From: an uncultured beta proteobacterium
Lineage (GTDB): Bacteria > Pseudomonadota > Gammaproteobacteria > Burkholderiales > Burkholderiaceae_C
Assembly (NCBI GenBank): GCA_903828235.1
Contig: CAIKLM010000010.1
Location: 20,342-84,341 of the forward strand
DNA: 64,000 bases
Reading direction: 5' to 3'
The number at the start of each line of letters is the position of its first letter. The first letter of the stretch is position 1. This document shows, piece after piece, positions 43,433 through 51,340 of this stretch. Below the pieces are notes generated by a model, which worked only from the letters and a program-made list of their open reading frames with translations, did no database searches and was not told where the DNA came from. Position numbers and translations under genes: made by a program.

Positions 43433-43468
43433 GATGGGTGTAAATGGTTTATACCATTTACACCCATC
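43433..43468. promoter_or_regulatory. 36-bp inverted repeat, probable operator of the small regulator gene
   Basis: The arms GATGGGTGTAAATGGT (43433-43448) and ACCATTTACACCCATC (43453-43468) are perfectly complementary, 16 bp each, with a TTAT spacer. The block is AT-rich within very GC-rich DNA. It ends 18 bases upstream of the minus-strand ATG at 43414 and covers the likely promoter position. On RNA it would be a strong hairpin; on DNA it is a good operator for a dimeric RHH protein. Confidence 0.6.
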
Positions 43469-43505
43469 GCAGCGGCACGGCGGCCGCTGGCCGATGCCCT
43501 TCGCC

Positions 43506-44450
43506 TCAGCCGCGGCGCCTGCGCGACAGCCAGCCCATCGCGAGCAGCCCGCTCAGCATCAGCGCCGCAGCCTGCGGCTCCGGCACCGGAGTCAGCACGA
43601 GCAGGCGCGAGTTCGGCGTGCCGCTGTCTTCCGCCACGAGGTAGATGATGCCGAACTGGTCGATCGTCACGCCTTCGATGGCTTGCGCCGTGAAGCCCGC
43701 CAGGTCGAGGCTGGACAGGGTGTTGCCGGCGCGGTCGATCTCGATCAGGCGGCGCGAGTCCAGGCTGAGGATCAGCAGGTTGTCGGCGGCCGGCGTGCCC
43801 GCCAGCGCGTCCACGCCGCCCAGCGTGGCGATGTCCGACAGGCTGGCCAGCCCGAACAGGCTGCTCGTCCCGCTGAAGCTGATCTGCTCCACGAAGCTGC
43901 CCCCGCCCAGCGAGAAGCTGGCCAGGCCGCCCCGCAGCTGCGCCGGGTTGTCCTGCTTGACGGCGAACAGCTTGCCGTCGCGCGGGTCGAAGGAGATGCC
44001 CTCGATGCCGACGTTGCCCACCGTAGTGCCCAGGTTCACGCTGGGGGCCAGAGCAAGATTCACGCTGCCGCCGGGCACGTAGCCGAACAGGAACAGGTCT
44101 TGCAGCCGCTCCTCTGCCACCACCAGCAGGCCGTTGCCGAGGTAGGCCAGACCTTCGGCGTCGTTGTTGGTGCTGGCGCTGGGCCAGCCGCTGAAGCGCA
44201 TCGACGACACCGTCGCGCCGGTGGTGCTGATCTCGACCACGCCCAGCCCCTCGTCGCCGACGAAGAACAGCGTGCCGCGGTCGCGGGCCCAGGTCACGGC
44301 GCTGGCTTCCAGGCCCATGCCGCCGAGGGTGTCGATGGCATAGCTGCCCGAGACTTGGTACAGGCCGAGGTTGATCGACGAAGTGGCCCCGGCCGCGGAG
44401 GCCGACAGGGCCAGTGCGGCGGCGGCCAGCGTGCGAAGCAGGTTCCTCAT
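43506..44450 (-). CDS. PEP-CTERM protein with phytase-esterase/SdiA-regulated-like propeller
   Basis: A 314-residue exported protein. The signal peptide (LAAAALALSASAAGA) is cut near residue 20. The body is a beta-propeller-like repeat (LEASAVTWARDRGTLFFVGDE; NNDAEGLAYLGNGLLVVAEE; GIEGISFDPRDGKLFAVKQD; QAIEGVTIDQFGIIYLVAED) with the periodic EG/EA motif of SdiA-regulated and esterase-phytase-like proteins. The C-terminal sorting signal starts about residue 289 (VPEPQAAALMLSGLLAMGWL, SRRRRG). It could be a surface-anchored phosphoesterase, but activity is not proven by any residue seen. It is the second gene of a two-gene unit after the lamin-tail gene (19-base gap). Confidence 0.82.
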   Translation of the reverse strand: MRNLLRTLAAAALALSASAAGATSSINLGLYQVSGSYAIDTLGGMGLEASAVTWARDRGTLFFVGDEGLGVVEISTTGATVSSMRFSGWPSASTNNDAEGLAYLGNGLLVVAEERLQDLFLFGYVPGGSVNLALAPSVNLGTTVGNVGIEGISFDPRDGKLFAVKQDNPAQLRGGLASFSLGGGSFVEQISFSGTSSLFGLASLSDIATLGGVDALAGTPAADNLLILSLDSRRLIEIDRAGNTLSSLDLAGFTAQAIEGVTIDQFGIIYLVAEDSGTPNSRLLVLTPVPEPQAAALMLSGLLAMGWLSRRRRG

Positions 44451-44469
44451 GTCGGACTCTCGCCGCGCC

Positions 44470-45135
44470 TCAGCCGCGCCGGCGAGCGGCACCGGCCAGC
44501 AGCGCCATGCCGCCGACCATCAGCGCCCAGGTGCCGGGTTCGGGTACCACGCCGGGCGAGCCGATCTCGCCGCCCGCGAACGCCACGAAGGCGCCATTGA
44601 CGCCCACCGCCGACAGCGTCGTCAGCGTCACGCCCGACAGCCCGGCGCTGTTGTCGAAAGTGGCGAATGGCGCTGCCGAGGGCGAGGCGCCGAAGTCCAC
44701 GCGTGTCGCCAGCGTGCCATCCGCGGCGTACAGGTTCAGGGCGTCGCCACCAGTGCCCAGGCCGATGCCGGAGCCTGAGTAGCGGCCGATCTGCAGGCCG
44801 GCAGGCGCGGCACCGCCGAACCACTTCGGCACGAAATTCGCGTTGGCGGCCGCGCCTTCGATGAAGATCACCGACTCGCCCGGCGCGATGCTGGTGATGC
44901 CCACGAGCGACACCGACGAGCCAAAGCTGTTGGAGTTGTCGTCGACCTTCCAGCCCGTGATGTCCACGGCACTGCTGCCGAAGTTGGTGAGTTCGAACCA
45001 ATCCGCGGCCACCACCGAGCTGCCGCTGCTCCAGGGCGCGACCTCCGTGAACGCCAGCTGGGCCTGCACGGCGCCGCTCGCAGCGATGCTGGCAACAGCC
45101 AGGGCGGACATCAGATAACGGCTCCCGAGTTTCAT
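44470..45135 (-). CDS. PEP-CTERM protein with lamin-tail domain
   Basis: A 221-residue exported protein. A signal peptide (ALAVASIAASGAVQA) precedes a lamin-tail (LTD) beta domain with the classic order FTEVAPWSSGSSVVAADWFE, LTNFGSSAVDITGWKVDDNS and IAPGESVIFIEG, then DALNLYAADGTLATRVDFG. The C-terminal signal starts about residue 197 (VPEPGTWALMVGGMALLAGA, ARRRG). LTD modules occur in exported nucleases and surface proteins and probably bind other macromolecules. It is the first gene of the unit with the phytase-like gene; SD AGGA lies 9 bases before ATG 45135. A Pho-box-like sequence lies 52 bases further upstream. Confidence 0.87.
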   Translation of the reverse strand: MKLGSRYLMSALAVASIAASGAVQAQLAFTEVAPWSSGSSVVAADWFELTNFGSSAVDITGWKVDDNSNSFGSSVSLVGITSIAPGESVIFIEGAAANANFVPKWFGGAAPAGLQIGRYSGSGIGLGTGGDALNLYAADGTLATRVDFGASPSAAPFATFDNSAGLSGVTLTTLSAVGVNGAFVAFAGGEIGSPGVVPEPGTWALMVGGMALLAGAARRRG

Positions 45136-45186
45136 GGCAAGTTTTCCTAGGCATTCAAGGTGGACGGCAAACCCTAGACGCCATCG

Positions 45187-45204
45187 GTGACAGCTTCGCG
45201 ACAC
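45187..45204 (-). promoter_or_regulatory. Possible Pho box (GTGTCGC-N4-CTGTCAC)
   Basis: Read on the minus strand: GTGTCGC, spacer GAAG, CTGTCAC. The right half is a perfect half-site of the enterobacterial Pho box and the left half matches at 5 of 7 positions, at the correct 11-bp pitch. It is 52 bases upstream of the lamin-tail PEP-CTERM gene. A chance match cannot be excluded. Confidence 0.35.
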
Positions 45205-45312
45205 GCGTTGCGTTGTCGGTTGCCTCGACGCCACGACCTCCTTTTCGCAGGACTGCTCCGATGGACGCATTGCCGAGGTCGCGCGTCAGCAGCCCTTGCT
45301 ACGCTGTCGGCG

Positions 45313-46203
45313 ATGCAAGCCGCCCCCAACACCTCGATCGCCCGCGCCGCCGGCTGGATGGCCGGCTGGCTGACGCTGATGGTCGTGATCGCCGTGGCGG
45401 GGCGCGAGGCCTCGCGCGAGCTGTCGGTGTTCCAGATCATGCTGATGCGCTCCGTCATCGGCATGGCGATGCTGTGGCCGCTGGTGCGCGCCGCGGGCGG
45501 CCTGGCCGCGATGCGCACCGAGCGGCTGCCGCAGCACGCGCTGCGCAACGCGGTGCACTACGCCGCGCAGTACGGCTGGTTCGCGGCGCTGACGATGATC
45601 CCGCTGGCGCAGCTGGTGGCGATCGAGTTCACGATGCCGATCTGGTCGGCAGCCCTGGCGGTGCTCTTCCTGGGCGAGCGCATGAACGCCCTGAAGTGGG
45701 TGGCCGTGCTGCTGGGGCTGGTGGGCGTGGCCGTGATCGTGCGGCCGGGCGCCGGCGCGCTCGACGCCGGGCAGCTGATCGCACTGGTCTCTGCGGTGGG
45801 GTTCGCGGTCTCGGTCGTGCTGGTGAAGTCGCTCACGCGCACCGAGGCGGCGGTGGCCATCAGCTTCTGGATGCTGGTGGTGCAGAGCGTGATCGGGCTC
45901 GTGCCGGCGCTGCTGGTGTGGCAGTGGCCGTCGGCCACGGTCTGGGGCTGGGTGGTGGTGGTGGCCTTCTGCGGCACCTACTCGCACTACTGCTTCGCCC
46001 GCGCGATGCAGCACGCCGACGCCACCGTGGTGGTGCCGATGGACTTCCTGCGCGTGCCGCTGACCGCGCTCGTCGGCTGGCTGGCCTACTCGGAACGGCT
46101 GGACCTGTTCACGGCGCTGGGCGTCGCGCTGATCCTGGCCGGCAACCTGCTGAACCTGGTGCGCTGGCCGGCGGGCGGCTGGCGGGGCCGGCGGCGGCCC
46201 TGA
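45313..46203 (+). CDS. EamA/DMT-family permease
   Basis: A 296-residue membrane protein with ten predicted helices in two EamA repeats (about 15-140 and 155-285). Marker segments: FQIMLMRSVIGMAMLWPLV, AIEFTMPIWSAALAVLFLGE, RMNALKWVAVLLGLVGVAVI, and in the second half VVPMDFLRVPLTALVGWLAY. The GER near helix 4 is the usual EamA motif. The transported compound cannot be told from the sequence; relatives export metabolites or amino acids. ATG 45313 is chosen because the preceding in-frame region is Arg-rich and out of keeping with a permease N-terminus. Confidence 0.85.
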   Translation: MQAAPNTSIARAAGWMAGWLTLMVVIAVAGREASRELSVFQIMLMRSVIGMAMLWPLVRAAGGLAAMRTERLPQHALRNAVHYAAQYGWFAALTMIPLAQLVAIEFTMPIWSAALAVLFLGERMNALKWVAVLLGLVGVAVIVRPGAGALDAGQLIALVSAVGFAVSVVLVKSLTRTEAAVAISFWMLVVQSVIGLVPALLVWQWPSATVWGWVVVVAFCGTYSHYCFARAMQHADATVVVPMDFLRVPLTALVGWLAYSERLDLFTALGVALILAGNLLNLVRWPAGGWRGRRRP

Positions 46204-46236
46204 GGGGCGCGGTCACCCGCGCGGTCACTCCTGCCG

Positions 46237-47136
46237 TCACTCGCGCCGGGTTCGCGACGCCGCGGCCTGCAGCACCCAGTCGACGAAGGCCTGCACCGCG
46301 GGCCGCCGCGGGCCCTGCCTCAGGTGCAGGAAGTGCACCGGCTGCACGCACGGCCGGAAGGCCTGCGCGCCGAGCACGACGAGCTCGCCGCGCTCGAGCT
46401 CGCGCGCGGCCAGCCGCGTGCTCTCCAGCGCCACGCCCAGCCCGTCGGCCGCCGCGGCAATCGCCATCGCGGCGCGGTCGAAGGCGGTACGCGGGCGCTG
46501 CGGCATCGCCAGACCCTGCAGCGCGAACCAGTCGGACCACGACAGCGGGCTGACCGTCGAGTCGATCAGCGGCAGCTGCCGGATCAGCGCCGCCGCCCGC
46601 GCCCGCGCCGGCAGCAGCGACGGCGCCACCAGCGGCGCGATGCGCTCGGCCCCCAGCGGCACCACCTCGACGCCGGCCCGCGGGCGCCCGTCGGCGTAGG
46701 CCAGCGCGGCGTCGAGCTCGCGGCGCACGCCCAGGTCGGGCAGGTCGGCGCCGGTGCTCAGCCGCACGTGCAGGCCCGGGTGGTCGTCGACGAAGCCGCG
46801 CAGCCGCGGCCCGAGCCACTTGATGGCCAGGCTGGGCGCGCAGTGCACGGCCAGCACCTGGTCGTGCGCGGGCAGGGCCACGTCGGCGCACGCGGCCTCC
46901 AGCGCGTCGAACACCCGCGCCAGCGCCTCGTGCAGGCGCCGGCCCTCGGGTGTGAGCTGCACGCGGCGGTGGCTGCGCTCGAACAGGGCGCGGCCGAAGT
47001 GGGCCTCGAGGTCGCGCATCTGGTGGCTGACCGCCGACGCCGTGAGGCTCAGCTCCCCGGCGGCCCGCGCGAAGCCCTGCAGGCGGGCGGCCGCCTCGAA
47101 GGTGCGCAGGCGGTTCAGCGGCGGCAGCCTTCTCAT
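46237..47136 (-). CDS. LysR-family regulator (GcvA-like)
   Basis: A 299-residue LTTR. The N-terminal winged helix (about 5-65) reads LPPLNRLRTFEAAARLQGFA then GELSLTASAVSHQMRDLEAH and FGRALFERSHRRVQLTPEG; the opening is the pattern of the GcvA-type branch. The effector domain (90-295) shows VLAVHCAPSLAIKWLGPRL. It is transcribed divergently from the class II aldolase gene, the common layout for an LTTR and its target. The effector is unknown. Confidence 0.9.
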   Translation of the reverse strand: MRRLPPLNRLRTFEAAARLQGFARAAGELSLTASAVSHQMRDLEAHFGRALFERSHRRVQLTPEGRRLHEALARVFDALEAACADVALPAHDQVLAVHCAPSLAIKWLGPRLRGFVDDHPGLHVRLSTGADLPDLGVRRELDAALAYADGRPRAGVEVVPLGAERIAPLVAPSLLPARARAAALIRQLPLIDSTVSPLSWSDWFALQGLAMPQRPRTAFDRAAMAIAAAADGLGVALESTRLAARELERGELVVLGAQAFRPCVQPVHFLHLRQGPRRPAVQAFVDWVLQAAASRTRRE

Positions 47137-47152
47137 GCTTGGGCCCGATAGG

Positions 47153-47176
47153 TGAATTCAGTTCATGTTTTCATGA
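47153..47176. promoter_or_regulatory. Divergent promoter/LTTR site region
   Basis: In the 124-bp gap between the LysR gene and the aldolase gene there is TGAATTCA (47153-47160) followed by TTCATGTTTTCATGA (47162-47176), which repeats the palindromic CATG/TCATGA units. It is AT-rich compared with its neighbours. Dyads of this kind in LysR divergent gaps often bind the regulator; the exact T-N11-A box was not fixed. Confidence 0.35.
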
Positions 47177-47260
47177 GCAAGCATCGTTTGTCAAACCGCG
47201 CGCAACCGGCCACGATGCACGTCCTCGACGCTTCGTCCCCCGTCACCGCGAGAGTCCGCC

Positions 47261-48127
47261 ATGTCCGCCCTCCTCGACAAGATCACCGCCGGCGCCCGCA
47301 GGGAATACCGCCACGACCCGCTGACCGATCCCAAGGTCTCGATCTACCAGCCCGACCAGCCCGGGCTGGTGTTCCCAGGCCGCCCGCGCATCGACGACGT
47401 GGCGCTCGAGCGCCGCTACCTGAAGGAGCGGCTCGCCGGCGCCTGCCGCGCCTTCGCGCGCCAGGGCTTCGACTACGGCTTTGCCGGGCACCTGACGATC
47501 CGCGACCCCGAGCGCCCGCACCTGTACTGGACCAACCCGATGGCGGTGCACTTCCGCCAGGTGCGGGTCTCCAACCTGATCCTGGTCGACCACCGGGGCC
47601 GCGTGGTCGAGGGCGACCACGCCGTCAACCGCGCCGGCTTCGTGCTGCACGCGGCGGTGCACGAGGCGCACCCCGACATCGTGGCGATGTGCCACGCGCA
47701 CACCGTCTTCGGCACCGCCTTCGCGGCGCTGGGCCAGCCGCTGGCGCCGATCTCGCAGGACGCCGCCGCCTTCTTCGAGGACCACGTCGTCATCAACGAC
47801 GAGGCCGGGCAGGTGGCGGTGGAGGAGGACGCCGGTCCGAAAGTGGCCGACTGGTTCAAGGGCGTGAAGGCCGCGATCCACCAGAACCACGGCCTGTTCA
47901 CCGCCAGCCGCAACAGCATCGAGGCCGCGGCGTTCTGGTTCATCGCGCTGGAGCGCTGCTGCCAGCAGCAGCTGCTGGTGCAGGCCACCGGTGTGGCGCC
48001 GCGGCTCGTGCCGCCCGAGCGCTCGCGCTACAGCCGCGAGCACGTGGGCAGCGAATACATCGGCTGGCTGCACTTCCAGACCATCTGGAACGACCTCGTG
48101 CGCACCGAGCCCGACCTGTTCGACTGA
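47261..48127 (+). CDS. Class II aldolase/adducin family protein
   Basis: A 288-residue soluble protein covering the whole aldolase II domain. The zinc-binding histidines can be seen in VAMCHAHTVFG and in HQNHGLFT; the glycine/asparagine loop reads FDYGFAGHLTIRDPE. Family members are zinc aldolases or epimerases acting on sugar phosphates, or adducin-like proteins with no known activity; the substrate cannot be told here. The N-terminal 40 residues (REYRHDPLTDPKVSIYQPDQ) are an extension. It is probably controlled by the divergent LysR regulator. Confidence 0.87.
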   Translation: MSALLDKITAGARREYRHDPLTDPKVSIYQPDQPGLVFPGRPRIDDVALERRYLKERLAGACRAFARQGFDYGFAGHLTIRDPERPHLYWTNPMAVHFRQVRVSNLILVDHRGRVVEGDHAVNRAGFVLHAAVHEAHPDIVAMCHAHTVFGTAFAALGQPLAPISQDAAAFFEDHVVINDEAGQVAVEEDAGPKVADWFKGVKAAIHQNHGLFTASRNSIEAAAFWFIALERCCQQQLLVQATGVAPRLVPPERSRYSREHVGSEYIGWLHFQTIWNDLVRTEPDLFD

Positions 48128-48151
48128 CGCGCGCCCGCGGGGCGGCGCGGC

Positions 48152-48454
48152 TCACGGCAGCTCGGCCGTCAGCACGATCTCGGTCATGCGCCTGGCGAAG
48201 GCCGACACGAACTTCTCGCTGCGCCACAGCGGGTGGTCCATGTCGCGCAGGATCGCGTGCGTCACCTCGTGCCAGAAGGTGTCCGTCAGCTCCTCGCGGG
48301 TGAACTTGCGCTGGCTGCGGCCGCTGTGCGTGGCGATCTCGATCAGCCGGAGCTCGTAGTACACCTTGCCCATGGTTCCCGTGGGCTTGGTGTGGCGCAC
48401 CAGGCTGACCGAGTACGGCCGCCGGTCCAGCTTGAACGATGCGGGGATCAGCAT
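48152..48454 (-). CDS. Small HExxH (possible metallopeptidase-like) protein
   Basis: A 100-residue protein. Its core is FWHEVTHAILRDMDHPLW with the zinc motif H62-E63-V-T-H66, like SprT-like and other small peptidase domains. Before it is a beta segment (KVYYELRLIEIATHSGRSQR). Only one short domain is present, so it may be a compact single-domain peptidase or a toxin/phage-type protein. An ideal SD (AAGGAGG) lies 4 bases before ATG 48454. It is divergent from the HD-GYP-like gene. Confidence 0.65.
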   Translation of the reverse strand: MLIPASFKLDRRPYSVSLVRHTKPTGTMGKVYYELRLIEIATHSGRSQRKFTREELTDTFWHEVTHAILRDMDHPLWRSEKFVSAFARRMTEIVLTAELP

Positions 48455-48650
48455 GGTTCCTCCTTGATGCCTGGGGTGTGGTCGATGGCGCCGGCGGGCT
48501 GCGGCCGCAGGCGGCTGGTCGTGCCCGGGCATCGTGGCCCCAGGATGGCTCACAGGGCGAACTGGATGCGCATACACGCCACCGTCGCAGCCTGGTCACC
48601 GTGCATGCGCCGGGCTTCAGTCCGGGGCCTGGACGGCCGATAGCCCTTCG

Positions 48651-49898
48651 GTGAAGCTGGTTGCCATCACCACCAAGGACCTGCCGCCTCTGGATCGCGC
48701 GCTGCCGTTCCCGCTGCGCGACGCCGAGGGCCGGCTGCTGCTGAACGCCGGGGTCAAGGTCAGCGACGACCGACTGCGGCAGGAACTGCTGCAGAAGCCG
48801 CTGTTCGCCGAGGAACACCACTGCCTCGAGTGGCGGCGCCGACTCAACGCCGCGATGGACCAGCGCCTGCGCGAGGGCGCCGTGCTGAAGGATGTCGTCG
48901 CCGCGCTGCCCGACGAGCTGCCGCGCGAGGTGGCTGCGCGCGGCGTCTCGACGGGCGACGCCTGGTTCGAGCTGCACAGCCGGCTCGACGCCGTGCTGCG
49001 CGACGTGGGCCCCGGCACCGACTGGCTCGCCCGGCTCGACGAGCTGCACGCCCGCGGCCGCGCACTGCTGCAGCGCCGCGCCGACGAGTCGCTCTACCAC
49101 TTCGTGTGCGAGGCGGTCCACTTCAGCGAGCGCTACAGCGCCCACCACGCCTGGATGACGCTGGCGCTGGCCGAGCAGACGGCGGCGGTGCTGGGCTGGC
49201 CGCAGGCCCAGATCGACAGCCTGGGCCGCGCCGCGCTGACCATGAACGTGGCCATCACCCGCCTGCAGGACCACCTGGCCACCGTGCGCGTGCCGCCCAC
49301 CATCGAGCAGCGCCGCGAGATTGCCGGCCACGCCGAGCGCGGCGCCGCGCTGCTCGCCGCGGCGGGGCTGGGCGACGCCGTGGCGGTGGAAGCCGTGCGG
49401 CTGCACCACGACGCCCATGCCGAGGGCCGGCCGCTGAAGGAACAGCCACCGGCGCGGCAGGTGGCTCGGCTGCTGCGCCGCGCGGACATCTTCGGCGTCA
49501 AGATCAGCCGGCGAGGCTCGCGCGCGGCGATGTCGCCGCTGGCAGCGGCGCGCGGGGCCTGCCTGGGCCCGGACGGCCAGCCCGACGAGATCGGCAGCGC
49601 GCTGCTGCGCGCCGTGGGCCTGTACCCGCCGGGCAGCTTCGTGGAACTGGCCAGCGGAGAAGTCGGCATCGTCGTGGCGCGTGGCCAGCGCGCCAACCCG
49701 CCGCTGGTGGCGGCGCTGGTCGCGGCCAACGGCAGCGTCTACGGCGAGCCCGTGCTGCGCGAGACGCTGGACAGCCGCTACGCCGTGAAGACCGCCGTGC
49801 CGCCCCAGCGGGTGAAGGTGCGCTTCCAGCACGACCGGGTGCTCGCGCTGGCCGCGGGCGCGACGCCGCCGCTGGCGCGGCGATCGCCCGAGCCTTGA
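48651..49898 (+). CDS. Degenerate HD-GYP-like protein
   Basis: A 415-residue soluble protein. An N-terminal segment (PFPLRDAEGRLLLNAGVKVS) like that of HD-GYP regulators precedes an HD-related domain. Where the catalytic HD is expected the sequence reads LGRAALTMNVAITRLQD, and the GYP loop becomes LHHDAHAEGRPLKEQP, so metal binding and c-di-GMP hydrolysis are doubtful. A C-terminal beta domain (PGSFVELASGEVGIVVARG) is the type found in HD-GYP output proteins. GTG 48651 is the best start (KLVAITTKDLPPLDRALPF follows). Perhaps a c-di-GMP-binding or signalling scaffold; inference. Confidence 0.7.
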   Translation: MKLVAITTKDLPPLDRALPFPLRDAEGRLLLNAGVKVSDDRLRQELLQKPLFAEEHHCLEWRRRLNAAMDQRLREGAVLKDVVAALPDELPREVAARGVSTGDAWFELHSRLDAVLRDVGPGTDWLARLDELHARGRALLQRRADESLYHFVCEAVHFSERYSAHHAWMTLALAEQTAAVLGWPQAQIDSLGRAALTMNVAITRLQDHLATVRVPPTIEQRREIAGHAERGAALLAAAGLGDAVAVEAVRLHHDAHAEGRPLKEQPPARQVARLLRRADIFGVKISRRGSRAAMSPLAAARGACLGPDGQPDEIGSALLRAVGLYPPGSFVELASGEVGIVVARGQRANPPLVAALVAANGSVYGEPVLRETLDSRYAVKTAVPPQRVKVRFQHDRVLALAAGATPPLARRSPEP

Positions 49899-49922
49899 TC
49901 GAACCCCGCCGAGGCCCGCCGT

Positions 49923-51197
49923 TCAGGCCCGCTCGGCGCCTGGGCCGTAGGTCAGGCGGGCCCACAGCGCCTCCACCGGCCCGCGCTCGTAGCGCTTCAG
50001 CCACCACAGACTCCACGGCACCTGCACGGCGAAGAAGATCGCCAGCGACAGGGCCAGGCCGGCCGCCGGCCCCACCTGCATCCACAGCCCGAAGCCCCAG
50101 CCGCGGAGCAGCGTGATGCAGATGACGCTCTGCATCAGGTAGTTGGTCAGCGGCATCCGGCCCGCCGCCTCGAATGGCGCGAGCCAGCGGCGCCCGGCGG
50201 CCGACTGCGCCAGCCCCACGATCACGGCCACGTAGAAGACCATCAGCGCCAACCGGGACAGCGCATAGCACAGCCCGCCCAGCGTCTTGATCAGCGACGG
50301 CCCGGGCGCTCGGTTGAGCTCGAAGATCACCGTGAAGGCGGCGCCGCACGCGATGCCGACGGCAAGCGACCACCACGTCAGGCGGCGCAGCTGCGGCATC
50401 AGCTCGGGCACCCGCTGCACCCAGCGCCGGCGACCGGCCAGCACGCCGATCAGCATGGTCAGCGCCAGCGTCATGGTCCAACCGAAGGTGCCCCACAGGC
50501 TCCACAGGTCCAGGTAGTCGTAGGCCATCACGCGCAGGTTCTCCCGCACCGTGTCGGCGAAGCTGCCCTGCCCGTAGGCCAGGTTGTTGCTGGCCTACAG
50601 GGCCTGCGCCTCCTTCACGCGCCGCGCCGTGAGCTCGGCGCTGACCACCGCCACCCGCACCAGGCTGGCGGCCAGCGGATAGATCAGGCAGGCGCCGATC
50701 AGCCAGACGAGCCCGCGGTCGGAAACCCGCCGCAGCCCGAGCAGCAGCACGATGCCCAGCAGCGCATACAGGTGCAGCACGTCGCCGGTCCACAGCAGGC
50801 TGGCGTGGGTGAGCCCGATCGCCAGCAGCACCAGCAGACGGCGCAGGTACATCGCCGGCGCGCCGGCAGGGTCGCGGTCGAGCATGCGCTGGAACTGGAT
50901 CGTGAAGCCGATGCCGAACAGCAGCGAGAACATGCTGTTGAACTTGCCCGAGAACAGCAGGTCGCGCAGCTGCTCGGCGGTCTGGTCGACGGGCCCTGGC
51001 CACAGGTGCGAGCCGTCGGCCTCGGCGAACATGGACTCGCCGAATCCGGGCATGTTCATGATCAGGATGCCCATCAGCGCGAAGCCGCGCAGGATGTCCA
51101 GCGTGGGCAACCGCTCGCCGCGGGGCAGAGGCTGGGCGTGGGCGGGGGGCATCAGGGGGCGCACCTGGAAGGCGGACTCGCGGCGCGTTACAGGCAT
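49923..51197 (-). pseudogene. DUF418 membrane protein, interrupted by an in-frame TAG
   Basis: The open frame from ATG 51197 runs 200 residues and ends at TAG 50597-50595. The same frame continues without a break to the stop at 49923 (ASNNLAYGQGSFADTVREN, then LRVMAYDYLDLWSLWGTFGW). The two parts are in one frame and together match a complete DUF418-type polytopic protein: N-terminal RLPTLDILRGFALMGILIMN, a middle with LLFGIGFTIQF, and C-terminal MPLTNYLMQSVICITLLRGW with the usual GPVEALWARLTYG end. A single amber codon therefore breaks the gene (original residue perhaps Gln or Tyr). An internal start at GTG 50549 could give a C-terminal piece. Function of DUF418 proteins unknown. Confidence 0.75.
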
Positions 51198-51340
51198 CGT
51201 AGTGACGAACGCCTCCGGGGTCGACCCGCGGAAGGGTGCCCGGCACCGCTGGACACCCCCCGAACCCCTGGCGCATTCGGCCAGGCTCGCGCATCCTTCG
51301 GGCCGACGCCACCCTTGCCGGACCGCCTGCCCCGCCCTCG

